Shown: positions 37,106-45,933, counted from the stretch's first letter. The stretch: 64,000 bases of DNA from Homalodisca vitripennis (GCF_021130785.1 NC_060214.1:4243001-4307000); one strand, 5' to 3'. Notes: generated by a model from the letters alone, not told the origin. Numbers and translations: made by a program.

Positions 37106-37350
37106 ATTCAAATAGGTAAGAAAAGGAGGGTTACTATACTACTTTTCAACTACTTTAAAAGAAATCACATTTTTTGCAAAAATTATTGAGAAAACTCTTA
37201 AATATAGCACATTTCCCCTGAAAACTTTGTGTTTTTTGTTTAAAATTTTAGGCAAAAGATTTCAACTACTTTTACTTTCTAGACATTTTTAAGTAAATTT
37301 AGAGCTTTTTAAGTAAATATTTTAGAAAAAACAAAAATCCTAATTAAAAA
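37106..37350. other. AT-rich left leader of the viral element
   Basis: Non-coding. TTTTCAACTACTTT occurs near 37142 and a similar TTTCAACTACTTTTACTTT near 37259. TTTTTAAGTAAAT is repeated near 37287 and 37307. These may be remnants of a terminal region; no matching inverted copy was found at the right end. Confidence 0.3.
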
Positions 37351-37368
37351 TTTTTGGTATTTAAATGG
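37351..37368 (+). promoter_or_regulatory. T-rich TTTAAATGG start motif
   Basis: TTTTTGGTATTTAAATGG, with the ATG being the start codon of the replication-like gene. Member of the recurrent viral motif (T-run, TA-rich, TAAATGG). Confidence 0.45.
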
Positions 37369-39728
37369 AAGTTGAAAATAAAATCTGCACTACTGGAAAA
37401 TATTCTTTAACAGAACTCTTAGGAAATAAAATAAAACCAACTAACGAACGATTTGGACTATGGCTTTTAAAAACGAAAAATTTACATAACGATAATCTAA
37501 TTACAAATATTGGAGATATAAACTATACAGAAAGTGGGCAAAGAATGAGCAAATTTAGAAGAATTACAGAACCTTTTTGCGATAATATTATGATTGTTAA
37601 AATAACAGATTCTACAGATTTAGAAGGTAAATTGTTAAAGAAAGACGCTTGTGGATCATTTAATAGTTACTTAAGAAGCAAATTTTCTAGATTTCCATTA
37701 GCAAAACATGGTGTAAAAGCGAAATTGCCACAATTTTTAGATTCTAATACAATAACAATAAAAGGAGTTAAACAAATTATACATAAAGATTTAAAAACCA
37801 TAACAAATAAATATAAAAAACCAGTTGCAATACCTTATAAAATTGAGTTAGCAGATGTAAAATTATTAACACTCTTGGAAGAATTACCAGAAATACTAGA
37901 ACAATTAGCTATAGAACACTATTATTTGCTAGACTTAGACATAACACAAGATTTTGCTGGTATCTGTAATAAACAAGAAATGACCGATTATTTAATAGAA
38001 AACTATAATTTTTGTAAACAAGGAGAAATTAAAAATAACTCTAAAATTATTGTAGATAACGACAAAACTGTTGGAAAAGATTGTTTAACTTGGTTAAGTT
38101 CTAATTCTAGGGTAAAAAATATATAATAAATTTATCTGCCAAATAAACGAGTCCAGGAATTAATAAACAATTAGGTAACCATATAGTAAATTTTGCAAAT
38201 TGTCCCGACAAAAGATTAAAAGAAACATTCTCTTGTGAGTTAGCAAAAAATAATGGAATTACGAGATTAGAAGCAACTATTTACAATTATGTAAACGAAA
38301 AATGTCCAAACTGATAAAGAATTTGATCCGCTAGATGATTGTATAAGCTTATTAAAACAAAGTAGAAGATATTTTAAGAATGCTCCATTTTATTCTGTAT
38401 CTTTATCGAAAATGTGGACAAAATTAACGAAGGCATTAAAAAAACAGTTGCTGTATAGTTTTTAACGATATTTTTACAATATGTTTATTGGGGAAATAAA
38501 AATACGAAAAAATTAACAGGATTACAGATCAAATTACCAACAGATAAAGAAGAAAGAAGCAAGTTGATTACATACGTAATATCTGCATTTAGCCTTAATC
38601 TTTTACCAGTTAACTTAATCTATGTAAAAGAAGACAAAGATGACAAAAATTTGGTAGATTAAACATAAATGCTATTTAAAAGAAGGCAAAACATACTTTT
38701 CTAAGTCTAATACATTATTTTCGACGATTCCAAAAGAGATCGATTTAGAAGAATTAGGACTAATAAACACCAAAAATGTTGTTCCACACATCTGTCGAAA
38801 GAGATTTAATATTACAAACAAATTATTTCCAAATACATTTAAGAAAATTGATCCAATAAATTCTATATTTTTAAAAAGTATTAAAAAAAGAGAACAAGAA
38901 TTGGAGGAAATAAATATGGAAAACTAGGAAAAGAAACTATCTAGAAAACTTAAAAGAAGAACAGGAAAAATATAAAGATAGTTTGGAAAAAGATAAACAA
39001 ATTAGAGAAATCGAAAACGAATTAGTTGATCAATTTTCGAAACAATGGAAGGATTTAAGTACTAAAGGACACTATAAAATCTCTGCATTTGTAGTTTAAT
39101 AGAAAGACTAGATTTAGCTATGTTGGAGTTTTAGCAGAAAAAGACGGTAAAAAAGCTGTATATTTTGTTAAAGGACTTTTTAAAAAATAAGTTTATCGAA
39201 TTGTACAACAACAAGGAAAATTTAAAGGAAGAAGGATTTATTTTAATTCCATACAACGATCTAAATATAATTTACTATCCAATCGATAAACCAATTATGG
39301 AAATAAAAACAGACGGTTTAACTTCTTTTAATGGCAATACTTTTCCTAAAATTATAACACTAAACGCTTTAGATCTTTTTACAAATAAGGAAGATATTAT
39401 TTACAAAGAAGAAGATAGAAATCAAGTACAAAATCTAAGAATGAATAACATTCTTGGAACCATAAAAGTAAAGGATTGTAAAAGATTAGAAGATTTACAA
39501 GAAGGATTAGAATTAAAAATAACTGCTTTATCTACAATAGTTTATAGAAAAACTGAAAGATATATCTTAAAATTCGAAAATGTAGAAGATTGTTATATTT
39601 CTAATTATTGGTTAGAAAAAGAAATAAAAGATAGAAAAATTGATCTAAATTACAAGTTAAAAATAAAGTTAGACAAGATCAAAACAACTCCTAATAAAAA
39701 TAAAGAAAGATTCGTATTTATTGGATAA
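37365..39728 (+). pseudogene. Putative replication protein (Rep-like core, C-terminal OB-like domain), frameshifted
   Basis: A long gene readable from ATG 37365 to TAA near 39728 (about 780 codons) once several one-base shifts are allowed (near 38120, 38310, 38460, 38660, 38930, 39100, 39160). The first 253 residues are open. Residues ~185-200 read YYLLDLDITQDFAGICNK. After the first break come CPDKRLKETFSCELAKNNG and ITRLEATIYNYV. The D-x-D-I-x-x-D and R-x-E-x-x-x-Y pattern recalls rolling-circle initiators of the Rep_trans type, but I cannot place a catalytic HUH. The middle is lysine/glutamate-rich. The last 187 residues (39165-39728) contain a beta-rich LQEGLELKITALSTIVYRK region like an OB fold. 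It opens the viral plus-strand block and converges on the genes at 39775-40174. Function is inferred. Confidence 0.4.
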
Positions 39729-39774
39729 ATGTATTAAAATTTAAAAAAATGTTAAAAAGAATAGAAAGACGTGT

Positions 39775-40041
39775 TTAGAATTTTAAATGTTGTCTTAATC
39801 CACTACCATACTTAGAACTTCTAAATCTGTATTTATAGAGTCTTCCTCCAGAAATATTATGTAAATCGTTAGAATCTACATCAATTGTGCTGTTAACAAC
39901 TTGTTTAATAATCTCTAATATTTTATCTTCGTCTTCTGTATCTAATGTAAAAGAATCTGATTCTGTATTGTTTAAAATATTTACAGAGCTTTTACTATTT
40001 TTAAACTGTATTTCTACGAGTTCTGGCTTATATTTTTTCAT
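39775..40041 (-). CDS. Unrecognised 88-residue viral protein
   Basis: Intact frame from ATG 40041. The N-terminus is basic (MKKYKPELVEIQFKNSKSS), the middle is Asp/Glu-rich (TEDEDKILEIIKQVVNST), and the C-terminus is basic and Gly/Tyr/Arg-rich (SGGRLYKYRFRSSKYGSG). Its ATG overlaps the end of the upstream gene (40028-40174) by 14 bases, the compact style of viral gene packing. I do not recognise a family. The basic C-terminus could contact nucleic acid, but that is a guess. Confidence 0.55.
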   Translation of the reverse strand: MKKYKPELVEIQFKNSKSSVNILNNTESDSFTLDTEDEDKILEIIKQVVNSTIDVDSNDLHNISGGRLYKYRFRSSKYGSGLRQHLKF

Positions 40042-40174
40042 CTAGAAGATTGTATAAACTTGCTCTTAAATTCTTAAAATCTGTCTCGGCATTTTGTATT
40101 AATTCTAAAATTTTATTTCTTTCTTCTTCGATTTTATCTTTTTCGCTTTGTAATAATGTTAGTGCTCTATCCAT
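40028..40174 (-). CDS. Small coiled-coil viral protein
   Basis: 48 codons, uninterrupted, ATG at 40174. Residues 1-35 are a charged amphipathic helix (LLQSEKDKIEEERNKILELI) with heptad-like hydrophobic spacing, consistent with a coiled coil. The start fits the TAAATGG motif and lies 15 bases downstream of heptamer array 1. It overlaps the next gene by 14 bases, so the two are probably co-transcribed. No family recognised. Confidence 0.5.
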   Translation of the reverse strand: MDRALTLLQSEKDKIEEERNKILELIQNAETDFKNLRASLYNLLDEKI

Positions 40175-40188
40175 TTATTAAGAAAAAA
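40171..40188 (-). promoter_or_regulatory. T-rich AATAAATGG start motif
   Basis: Minus strand TTTTTTCTTAATAAATGG, overlapping the start codon at 40174. Matches the recurrent viral motif. Confidence 0.5.
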
Positions 40189-40190
40189 AT

Positions 40191-40472
40191 TTGGAACGTG
40201 GAACGCGGAACGTGGAACGTGAACGTAGAACGTGAACGTGGAACGTGGAACGTTAGAACGTGGAACGCGGAACGGTGGAACGCGGAAACGTGGAACGTAG
40301 AAGGTGGAACGCGGAACGTGGAACGCGGAACGTGGAACGTAGAACGTGGAACGCGGAACGTGGAACGTAGAACGTGGAACGCGGAACGTGGAACGCGGAA
40401 CGTGGAACGTAGAAGGTGGAACGCGGAACGTGGAACGCGGAACGTGGAACGTAGAACGTGGAACCTAAACCT
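40191..40472 (-). repeat. Heptamer array 1 (ACGTTCC-type)
   Basis: Dense tandem array of 7-bp units; on the plus strand GGAACGT, GGAACGC and AGAACGT alternate (GGAACGTGGAACGCGGAACG). On the minus strand it reads ACGTTCC repeats leading straight into the start motif of the gene at 40174. It is the reverse complement of array 2 (43015-43348), so both arrays have the same sense relative to the gene they precede. The apparent open frame here is repeat read-through. Confidence 0.9.
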
Positions 40473-40544
40473 TTACATGTAAAATCATGTTACGTTCTAC
40501 GTTATTTGATAACGTAATAAGGCCATTCCCACATGTGATTCTTC

Positions 40545-41085
40545 TTAATTAACACAAAAAACATGGTGTTTTTTCTTATCAAAATCTTTACAAACAAGAT
40601 CTGGTTTCATTAAGTCAATTTTTACACTTTGTTTTGCAATTATTTCCGTTTTGATTTCATCTTTAATTTGCAAGTGCTTAACTTTGTCCTCTAAATATTT
40701 AATCTTGTTTTCAAGTTTGTACACACCAAATTTACGAATGCTTGGTAAAACATCTCTCGTAACCCATTGTTGAAAGCTTTTTGCTTCTATTTTATGAGAT
40801 CTTAAAATTAACGAATAAAGTCCTGATTCATTAATGAAAATAGTATCTTTTGTGAATATTTGCGAGGTGGCCCTCGAGGGCTACCTTATCTTTTAGATAA
40901 AAGTATTGAGATTTGTCACCTTCATCGACATTATTTCTAATCGCTTTTTCTGTATTGTTATATTCCAATATTTCTGCAACATCTTTAGCCTTAAACCAAA
41001 ATTCATTATTTTCGTCAACAATTGTTAAAATTTCTTTATTATTGAATTTTAGTTGATTATTTCTTAGATCTATGACTGACTCCAT
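40545..41085 (-). pseudogene. bro: BRO-family protein (BRO-N domain, one frameshift)
   Basis: From ATG 41085 the first ~80 residues form a BRO-N domain: LTIVDENNEFWFKAKDVAEI, then YNNTEKAIRNNVDEGDKSQY. After a shift near 40845 the frame continues FINESGLYSLILRSHKIEAK and FQQWVTRDVLPSIRKFGVYK, the rest of the canonical domain, then a coiled-coil-like lysine/glutamate region and a C-terminus with Cys and His. BRO proteins are DNA-binding, antirepressor-like proteins common in insect large DNA viruses, phages and mobile elements. Full length would be about 180 residues. It shares its start motif with the tandem copy at 41115-41390. Confidence 0.8.
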
Positions 41086-41099
41086 TTAGATAGAAAAAA
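41082..41099 (-). promoter_or_regulatory. T-rich TCTAAATGG start motif
   Basis: Minus strand TTTTTTCTATCTAAATGG at the BRO start codon (41085). Nearly identical to the motif 305 bases upstream. Confidence 0.5.
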
Positions 41100-41114
41100 T
41101 TTAACAAGCAATTT

Positions 41115-41390
41115 TTATTTTGAGAGACCTGGTTCATTAATAAAAACAGTACAGGGATGAAGATTGTTAAGGGGCCATTCGAATAGCCCATTGTTTTTTA
41201 AGTAAAAATATTGAATTTTGTCATCATCTTCAACATTTAATTTAATTGCGTTTTTTGCTTTTTCATAACCTAATATTTCACAAACATCTTTAGCCTTAAA
41301 CCAGATTACATTGTTTTCGTCAACAATCGTAAAGATATGTTTGTTGTTGAATTTTAGTTGATTATTGAGTAGGTCTACAACTGACTCCAT
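41115..41390 (-). pseudogene. bro: Truncated tandem BRO-N copy
   Basis: ATG 41390 opens 91 residues (LTFNNKHIFTIVDE-like start, then VIWFKAKDVCEILGYEKAKN and VEDDDKIQYFYLKNNG) aligning with the first part of the 40545-41085 BRO protein. It stops after TVFINEPGLSK, in the middle of the BRO-N fold, where the intact copy continues GLYSLILRSHK. It is therefore a half domain. The unit spacing is about 305 bp, start codon to start codon. The copies differ at many codons, so the duplication is not recent. Confidence 0.75.
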
Positions 41391-41404
41391 TTAGATAGAA
41401 AAGA
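41387..41404 (-). promoter_or_regulatory. T-rich TCTAAATGG start motif
   Basis: Minus strand TCTTTTCTATCTAAATGG at the start codon 41390. Confidence 0.5.
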
Positions 41405-41530
41405 AATTTAACTAGTAATTTTTTATTTTGAGAATAAAGGCCAGATTCATTAACGAAAACAGTGTTTTTTTTGAAAGTTTGAAGGCGGGGGCGAATCACC
41501 CCTACCTTCAGAATGTATGTTTTCGAAGCT
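41391..41530 (-). pseudogene. Third BRO-N remnant
   Basis: Upstream of the truncated copy, the minus strand still reads NTVFVNESGLYSQNKKLL, matching the TVFINEPGLS end of the second copy, followed by the same TTTCTATCTAAATGG. This shows a third unit of the tandem duplication whose N-terminal part is lost. Confidence 0.6.
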
Positions 41531-41552
41531 TTTTTATATTTTGGGGTCCATT

Positions 41553-42291
41553 TTAATCCTTTTTCAATCTTAAATATATTGTTGTTTTACTCTCATTATT
41601 TAATAAATTTCCCTCAGAGTCTTGAATAGTCAGAACGATTTTTTGAATTCTTTTAATATTTTTTCTAATTGGAATATAATCGATTTCATTTGGTTTTTCA
41701 CTGATTTTTTGATCCATAAGCAAACATTTGGGAAAAAAGTGTACAAAATTTCAGATTCTTTGTGTAAATGTTCGGTATGATTTTCAAAACTAGGTTCAAC
41801 GAGATTGCAGTGCACTTCAATTACATCGAACGGTCTAAATTTTGGCGTTTTATTTCCTAAATATACCTGATTTGGCTCAATAGTTTCTTGAACAAACCCT
41901 AACAATTCTACAATAATTGCTGAAAACATTATTCTTACTGGTGATTTTATTTGAATTTTATTAGAGAGATAATTTTTTTTGCATTTCAAACTTGTTTTCG
42001 TCAAAGTTTAAAGATTTATCTGATTGTTTGAATGTTTTCAGATAATTTTTAAGGGAATTTTTTTATTTGATCGAAAGTATAATATCCTTTGTTTAAACCA
42101 TAATATTTTGTTATGTTCTTCTCACTAAATCCTATACAATAAGGAGAACTTTCACTAATATTTATTACAAAATTGTCAGAATAAAAACCGCTTAAACCGA
42201 TAAAATAATTTGATTCTTCCTCTAAGTGTATAGGATGTTCCAAGTTTAAAACTAATTTAGAGCTTTCTGAAGTCAACTTGAACAGCTTCAT
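41553..42291 (-). pseudogene. Putative minor capsid (penton-like) protein, frameshifted
   Basis: ATG 42291 begins KLFKLTSESSKLVLNLEHPI and LEEESNYFIGLSGFYSDNF, a beta-rich N-terminus. After shifts near 42050 and 41720, conserved blocks follow: FRPFDVIEVHCNLVEPSFEN, HKESEILYTFFPNV, and a last block VLTIQDSEGNLLNNESKTTI ending LRLKKD and stop. The pattern (HCNLV, SEILYxFFPNV, then a IxDxxGxLhN strand) is one I associate with structural proteins next to packaging ATPases in arthropod Polinton-like elements. The penton or minor-capsid role is inferred from that and from the neighbours. It diverges from the ATPase gene across 40 bp. Confidence 0.5.
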
Positions 42292-42331
42292 TTTCGCAAG
42301 CGTTGCTTCAAGATGAAAATCTTCTATTTAA
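42292..42331. promoter_or_regulatory. Divergent intergenic region
   Basis: Only 40 bp separate the start codons of the minor-capsid-like gene (minus) and the ATPase gene (plus). The plus side ends CTTCTATTTAAATGG, the recurrent start motif. The minus side lacks TAAATGG (GCGAAAATGAAGC). It must drive both genes if both are transcribed. Confidence 0.45.
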
Positions 42332-42994
42332 ATGGAGAAATTTTTAAAGCAAAAAGATCAGATAAAACTTCAAACGTTTGAAGAAAATAAGAAAGATCAA
42401 CCAATCAGATTGTTAATTGTTGGTTCAAGTGGATGTGGAAAAAACAACTTTATTATTGAATTTTATCTACAATAGGTTGATTCCTTATTCCAATTTGTAT
42501 GTTTTTAGTAAATCTTTAGAACAAGACGCCTATAAAAAATTACAAGAAAGATTTGAAAATATTGAGAAAAACTTAAACAAAAAAATATCACATTTTTATA
42601 ATGCTTCTGAGGACATAGTTCCGTTAAGCGAATGTAAACCCAATTCGTTAATCGTTTTTGATGATTGTATTTTAGAAAATCAAGACGTTATTAAGGAATA
42701 TTTCGTAATGTCTCGTCACAAAAACATATCTTGTATCTATCTTTCCCAATGCTTTTCAAAGGTTGATAAACAAGTTATGAGAAATAACCTGAATATGTTG
42801 TGTATTTTTAAGCAAGATGATCACTATTCGAGAAAGATTTATAACAATTATGTGGGATCTGATATGAGTTTTAACCACTTTAATGAATTGTGTGATAAAA
42901 TTTGGAAAGAAGACTATGGATTTTTAACTATTAATCTAACTTTGAAGCCTAAAAATGGTAAATATTTGAATAAATTTTCCAATATAAACGTGTG
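42332..42994 (+). pseudogene. Packaging ATPase, FtsK/HerA (A32-like) type, one frameshift
   Basis: ATG 42332. Walker A GSSGCGK lies at about residues 31-37 (42422-42442), right where a run of A adds one base and shifts the frame. The rest (TTLLLNFIYNRLIP onward) is open to 42994. Walker B is SLIVFDDC (about 42641-42664). A later SRHKNISCIYLSQCFSKVDK segment carries the sensor-like Gln typical of A32-type ATPases. About 220 residues, normal for the family. The enzyme pumps viral DNA into capsids; finding it with capsid and protease genes is the diagnostic Polinton/PLV morphogenesis set. Confidence 0.85.
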
Positions 42995-43014
42995 ATAATC
43001 TAGTTGTTTTCATG

Positions 43015-43348
43015 TTTTAACGTTCACGTTTACGTTTCGTGTTCTCGTTTTACGTTCCACGTTCACGTTTTACGTTTCACGTTCACGTTTTACGTTCCAC
43101 GTTTCGTGTTCTCGTTTCGTGTTCACGTTTCCACGTTCCACGTTCACGTTTTACGTTCCGTGTTCACGTTTCGTGTTCTCGTTTTCACGTTCGTGTTTCA
43201 CGTTCGTGTTTACGTTTTACGTTCATGTTTTACGTTCATGTTTCACGTTCATGTTTCACGTTCCACGTTCATGTTCCACGTTCACGTTTTACGTTCCACG
43301 TTCACGTTTTTACGTTCCACGTTCACGTTTTTTTTACGTTCCACGTTT
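43015..43348 (+). repeat. Heptamer array 2 (ACGTTCC-type)
   Basis: Tandem ACGTTCC, ACGTTCA and ACGTTTT units (ACGTTCCACGTTCACGTTTT). The reverse complement of array 1. It ends 18 bases before the ATG at 43367. Three overlapping open frames here encode only repeats such as FHVHVLRSTF and are not genes. Confidence 0.9.
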
Positions 43349-43353
43349 CAAAA

Positions 43354-43370
43354 TTTTCCTAAATAAATGG
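43354..43370 (+). promoter_or_regulatory. T-rich AATAAATGG start motif
   Basis: TTTTCCTAAATAAATGG at the start codon 43367, directly after heptamer array 2. Confidence 0.5.
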
Positions 43371-44265
43371 CGAACGTAACTTCAGAAGAAGCAAAAAAAC
43401 TTGATCAAATCGAAAAGAAATTAATCAAAGAATTTAAAGAACAGATTCGAATTGATGAAAAAGAACAAGAATTTATTCAAAAAATTAATCAACCTGTAAC
43501 ATCTGCAATAAAAAATGTTGAGGGCAAAATTGAAAATGTTTTAAGCGATAATCAAAATTTAATGAATTTGGTTCCAGTTGTACGACAATTTGCTGATATT
43601 TCGATACCAGAATCTGAGTTTTGAATTGCCAAAATTACCATCTTCAACACCATTTAGACCTCGAATCATTGAAGACTCTACCATAGTTGAACCAATAAGT
43701 CCTGGAACAACGGATATAATAATTGGTGAAATTGGTAAAAAATTTCTTCCTAGAGCAAAGGATGATAAATTTGGTTTGTATTGGGACAGAAAAAAGAAAA
43801 GTTTTATGATTGGAAATTTGCCCGTGAATTTTGAGCATAATGATATCATTATTAATGAAAAAAACATATGAAGGAACTCAAGGTTTATGGAGATTATTAA
43901 CAGGCACTGATGTTCCAAAAGACGGTTTATATTCTGAAGAAGACTTGAAAAAGTATACTGAAATTTTATGGAAATCTGATTCAATTTACAAAAATAATGA
44001 TCCATCAACTAAGAAACCAAAGTCAAGTAAAGGTAAAAAATATCTCAATTTGATTAAACCAATTTGGGAAAAAAGAATCGAAGGATCAGGTGTAAGAAAA
44101 TACAGTGATAATAAGATTGAATACAGATATATCGACGATTTGACAAAACTCGATGGAATTATTAATTATATTTATGCTCAAGAAAAGGCTGGAAACAACA
44201 ATTTTTTGAACGAAAAGAAAGCGATTAAGGATTTTATTTCGAACAAACTTGATGAAAATGATTGA
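43367..44265 (+). pseudogene. Conserved Polinton-associated protein of unknown function (GxxGLWxLLT type)
   Basis: Three overlapping open segments (43367-43624, 43578-43871, 43831-44265) form one protein of about 300 residues with two shifts. The N-terminus is a charged helix; then come SFELPKLPSSTPFRPRI, DDKFGLYWDRKKKSFMIGNL, TQGLWRLLTGTDVPKDGLYS, YTEILWKSDSIYKNNDPSTK and a final helix. The FGLY...IGN...GLWxLLT...YxEDLxxYxxI...PKSS...PIWE order is shared by many Polinton/adintovirus-like elements of invertebrates. Its role is unknown, probably virion-associated. KRIEGSGVRK (44077-44091) holds a candidate adenain-type cleavage site. Confidence 0.75.
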
Positions 44266-44678
44266 AAAACCTGATGGAATTAAATATTTAAAACGAGTTT
44301 TGCCGGCAATAAGTTCATCTATGATTGAGGGTAGTGGACTTTTGAATGATTTTATCAACAATTTACCTTTTGAATTACACGTACCAACTTATCAGTATCT
44401 GGGGCCTGGCACAAAACTCGAAAAAAGACTAAAAAGAGGAGATCCTGGTATAAATAAAATTAGATCAAGCTGCTATGGAACACGATATTTTTTATGCAAA
44501 ACATAGAGACACAAATTCCAGACATATCGCAGATAAAGTTTTGCAAGATAAGGCAATGGATAGATTTTTATCAAAAGATGCTAGTTTAGGTGAAAGATTT
44601 GTTGCACTTCCAACAGCTGGAGCAATGTTTTTGAAGAGAAAACTAGGAATGGGAATCGAAGAGAACTTGAAATTTTAA
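44252..44678 (+). pseudogene. PLA2-like protein (parvovirus-type phospholipase A2 domain), one frameshift
   Basis: ATG 44252 overlaps the end of the preceding gene by 14 bases. After MIEGSGLLNDFINNLPFE, the Ca-binding loop YQYLGPGT (44393-44416) and KRGDPGINK lead into the active-site helix AMEHDIFYAKHRDT, with the catalytic His-Asp pair at 44481-44486, then RHIADKVLQDKAM. The loop plus HD arrangement is that of the viral PLA2 found in parvovirus VP1 and in many Polinton-like elements, where it is thought to help breach endosomal membranes. The frame shifts near 44460. About 140 residues. Both catalytic residues remain. Confidence 0.8.
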
Positions 44679-44690
44679 CTATATAAATGG
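44673..44690 (+). promoter_or_regulatory. T-rich TATAAATGG start motif
   Basis: TTTTAACTATATAAATGG at the start codon 44687, nine bases after the PLA2 stop. Confidence 0.5.
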
Positions 44691-45182
44691 AGGTGAACGT
44701 AAACTTCAGCAAAAATCAGAAAGAAAAAATAAAATCCGCTTTTAAGAAGAAAATACCCGTTAGTATTCAATTTAAAATAGATCAACTAAAAAATGGCGAA
44801 GATAAGATATTTTTAACAAATAGACAATACAATAAACTCGAAAAACATAAGAAAAACAATAAAGGAACCAGAATAGAATTTTCTTATAATCAGTTGAAAG
44901 AACTTAAAAATGGTGGACTTTTGAAAGATTTATTAGATTTTGGAGAAAAATATTCCAGTTGTTAAAAATGTTGTTCCTTATGTTCGTAAAGCTGCTCCAA
45001 TCGTTAAAAAAGATGTGATTCCTATTGTTCGAAACATTTTAAATTGGTTAGATAAAGAGTTGGAAGATGTTACAGGATCTGGATTAGATGAAAAAACTTT
45101 GAATTACGTGAAATCAAACATTGAAAAAAAATTTAAAACCTTTAACATTCGGGGAATTGGAAGAAATCTGCAAAAATATTAA
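44687..45182 (+). pseudogene. Basic virion core-like protein, one frameshift
   Basis: ATG 44687. The lysine-rich N-terminus (NFSKNQKEKIKSAFKKKIPV) is followed by IFLTNRQYNKLEKHKKNNKG and the FSYNQLKELKNGGLLKDLL helix. After a shift near 44945 comes a hydrophobic/basic amphipathic segment (VVPYVRKAAPIVKKDVIPIV) and VTGSGLDE. The LTxxQxxxLxKxxKxxKG...LSxxQhxxhxxGGhL pattern is common to small basic proteins next to the protease in Polinton-like elements; a role comparable to adenovirus core or cement proteins is inference. The 3' end overlaps the protease frame, and a run of A near 45123 makes the exact boundary uncertain. Confidence 0.6.
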
Positions 45183-45586
45183 ACATTTTAGAGGAATCTT
45201 CATGAGAGATACATTACCTGAAAAAGTTAAGAAATTTGAATGTGGAATTGTGAATTTAGACTCGATTATGGGAAGTGGAACGCATTGGGTTTGTTATTAT
45301 AAGAATGATAAGAATGCCTGTTATTTTGATTCGTATGGAAGAATTGAGGACAAACCGCCGATAGAATTGATCAAATATTTGAAAAAATCAAGCGTCTACT
45401 ACAATGACTCTCAGATTCAAGACTATAACGATCCCCCAATTTGTGGACATTTGTGTATTTTTTGTTTTGAATGAACTGAGTAATGGTAAAGATTTTAAAG
45501 AAGTTGTTAACAAATTATTGCTTAATAAATATGGATTCACAAAATATTTTATGACGTATTTGGTACACAAATTATTCAAAATGTAG
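45121..45586 (+). pseudogene. Adenain-like cysteine protease (maturation protease), one frameshift
   Basis: The conserved start LTFGELEEICKNIKHFRGIF is followed by the catalytic His in GTHWVCYY (45283-45285), Asp in YFDSYG (45328-45330), and the oxyanion/Cys region QDYNDPPICGHLC with Cys at 45442-45444. The C-terminal helix (LNELSNGKDFKEVVNKLL) is in the +1 frame from about 45460. This His-Asp-Gln-Cys order is that of the adenovirus endoprotease/Ulp1 clan used by Polintons and virophages to mature capsids. About 150 residues. The N-terminus is uncertain because of the poly-A run at 45123-45130. Confidence 0.85.
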
Positions 45587-45587
45587 A

Positions 45588-45933
45588 TAATAGTTTTCAA
45601 TTTTGATAGTTTGAGAAATGAGTTTGATAACAAGTTAGAAAATTTATTACAAACCCTTCCAGATTCAGATATGTTTGCTGTCGAGATTGAAGATTTTAAA
45701 GCAGAATATGATAACAAACTTGCAAATTTCATGAGTTCAAATGAAGTTGCTGATAAAAAAAAACATTGGAAAAAGAAGTTGATGATGGTGTAAAAGAATT
45801 ATTTACCAATTTAATGTCTCATATCGAAAAAGCTGATAAAATTACTGAAGCGATCAAAGTTGAAAAGAATTATGTTAGTTTGGCTAATAAAAAAAGAATT
45901 GTCGGTGTTCGACCTGGTATTGACAAACATGAT
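45588..45933 (+). pseudogene. Fibre-like repeat protein, 5' part (split by BEL element)
   Basis: From about 45595 the frame reads DSLRNEFDNKLENLLQTLPD and DFKAEYDNKLANFMSSNEVA, then shifts at an A8 run near 45757 to VKELFTNLMSHIEKADKITE and KKRIVGVRPGIDKHD, where the BEL/Pao element begins. It is helical and probably coiled-coil, followed by a short beta motif (KRIxGVxxGIxxxDVVV) reused downstream. No clean ATG remains at the expected start, where ATGTAGATAAT is seen. The rest of the gene is at 54207-54730. A fibre or attachment role is only suggested by the layout. Confidence 0.55.

Noticed and set aside
37365..39728. Protein-primed DNA polymerase B
   Set aside because: Length would allow it in part, but none of the PolB motifs (SLYP-type motif A, YxDTDS-type motif C) is visible in any frame.
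40156..40482. Open frame rich in NVERGTWNVE
   Set aside because: Read-through of heptamer array 1.
43004..43379. Overlapping frames rich in FHVHVLRS
   Set aside because: Three frames open at once over heptamer array 2, so no codon selection; repeat artefact.
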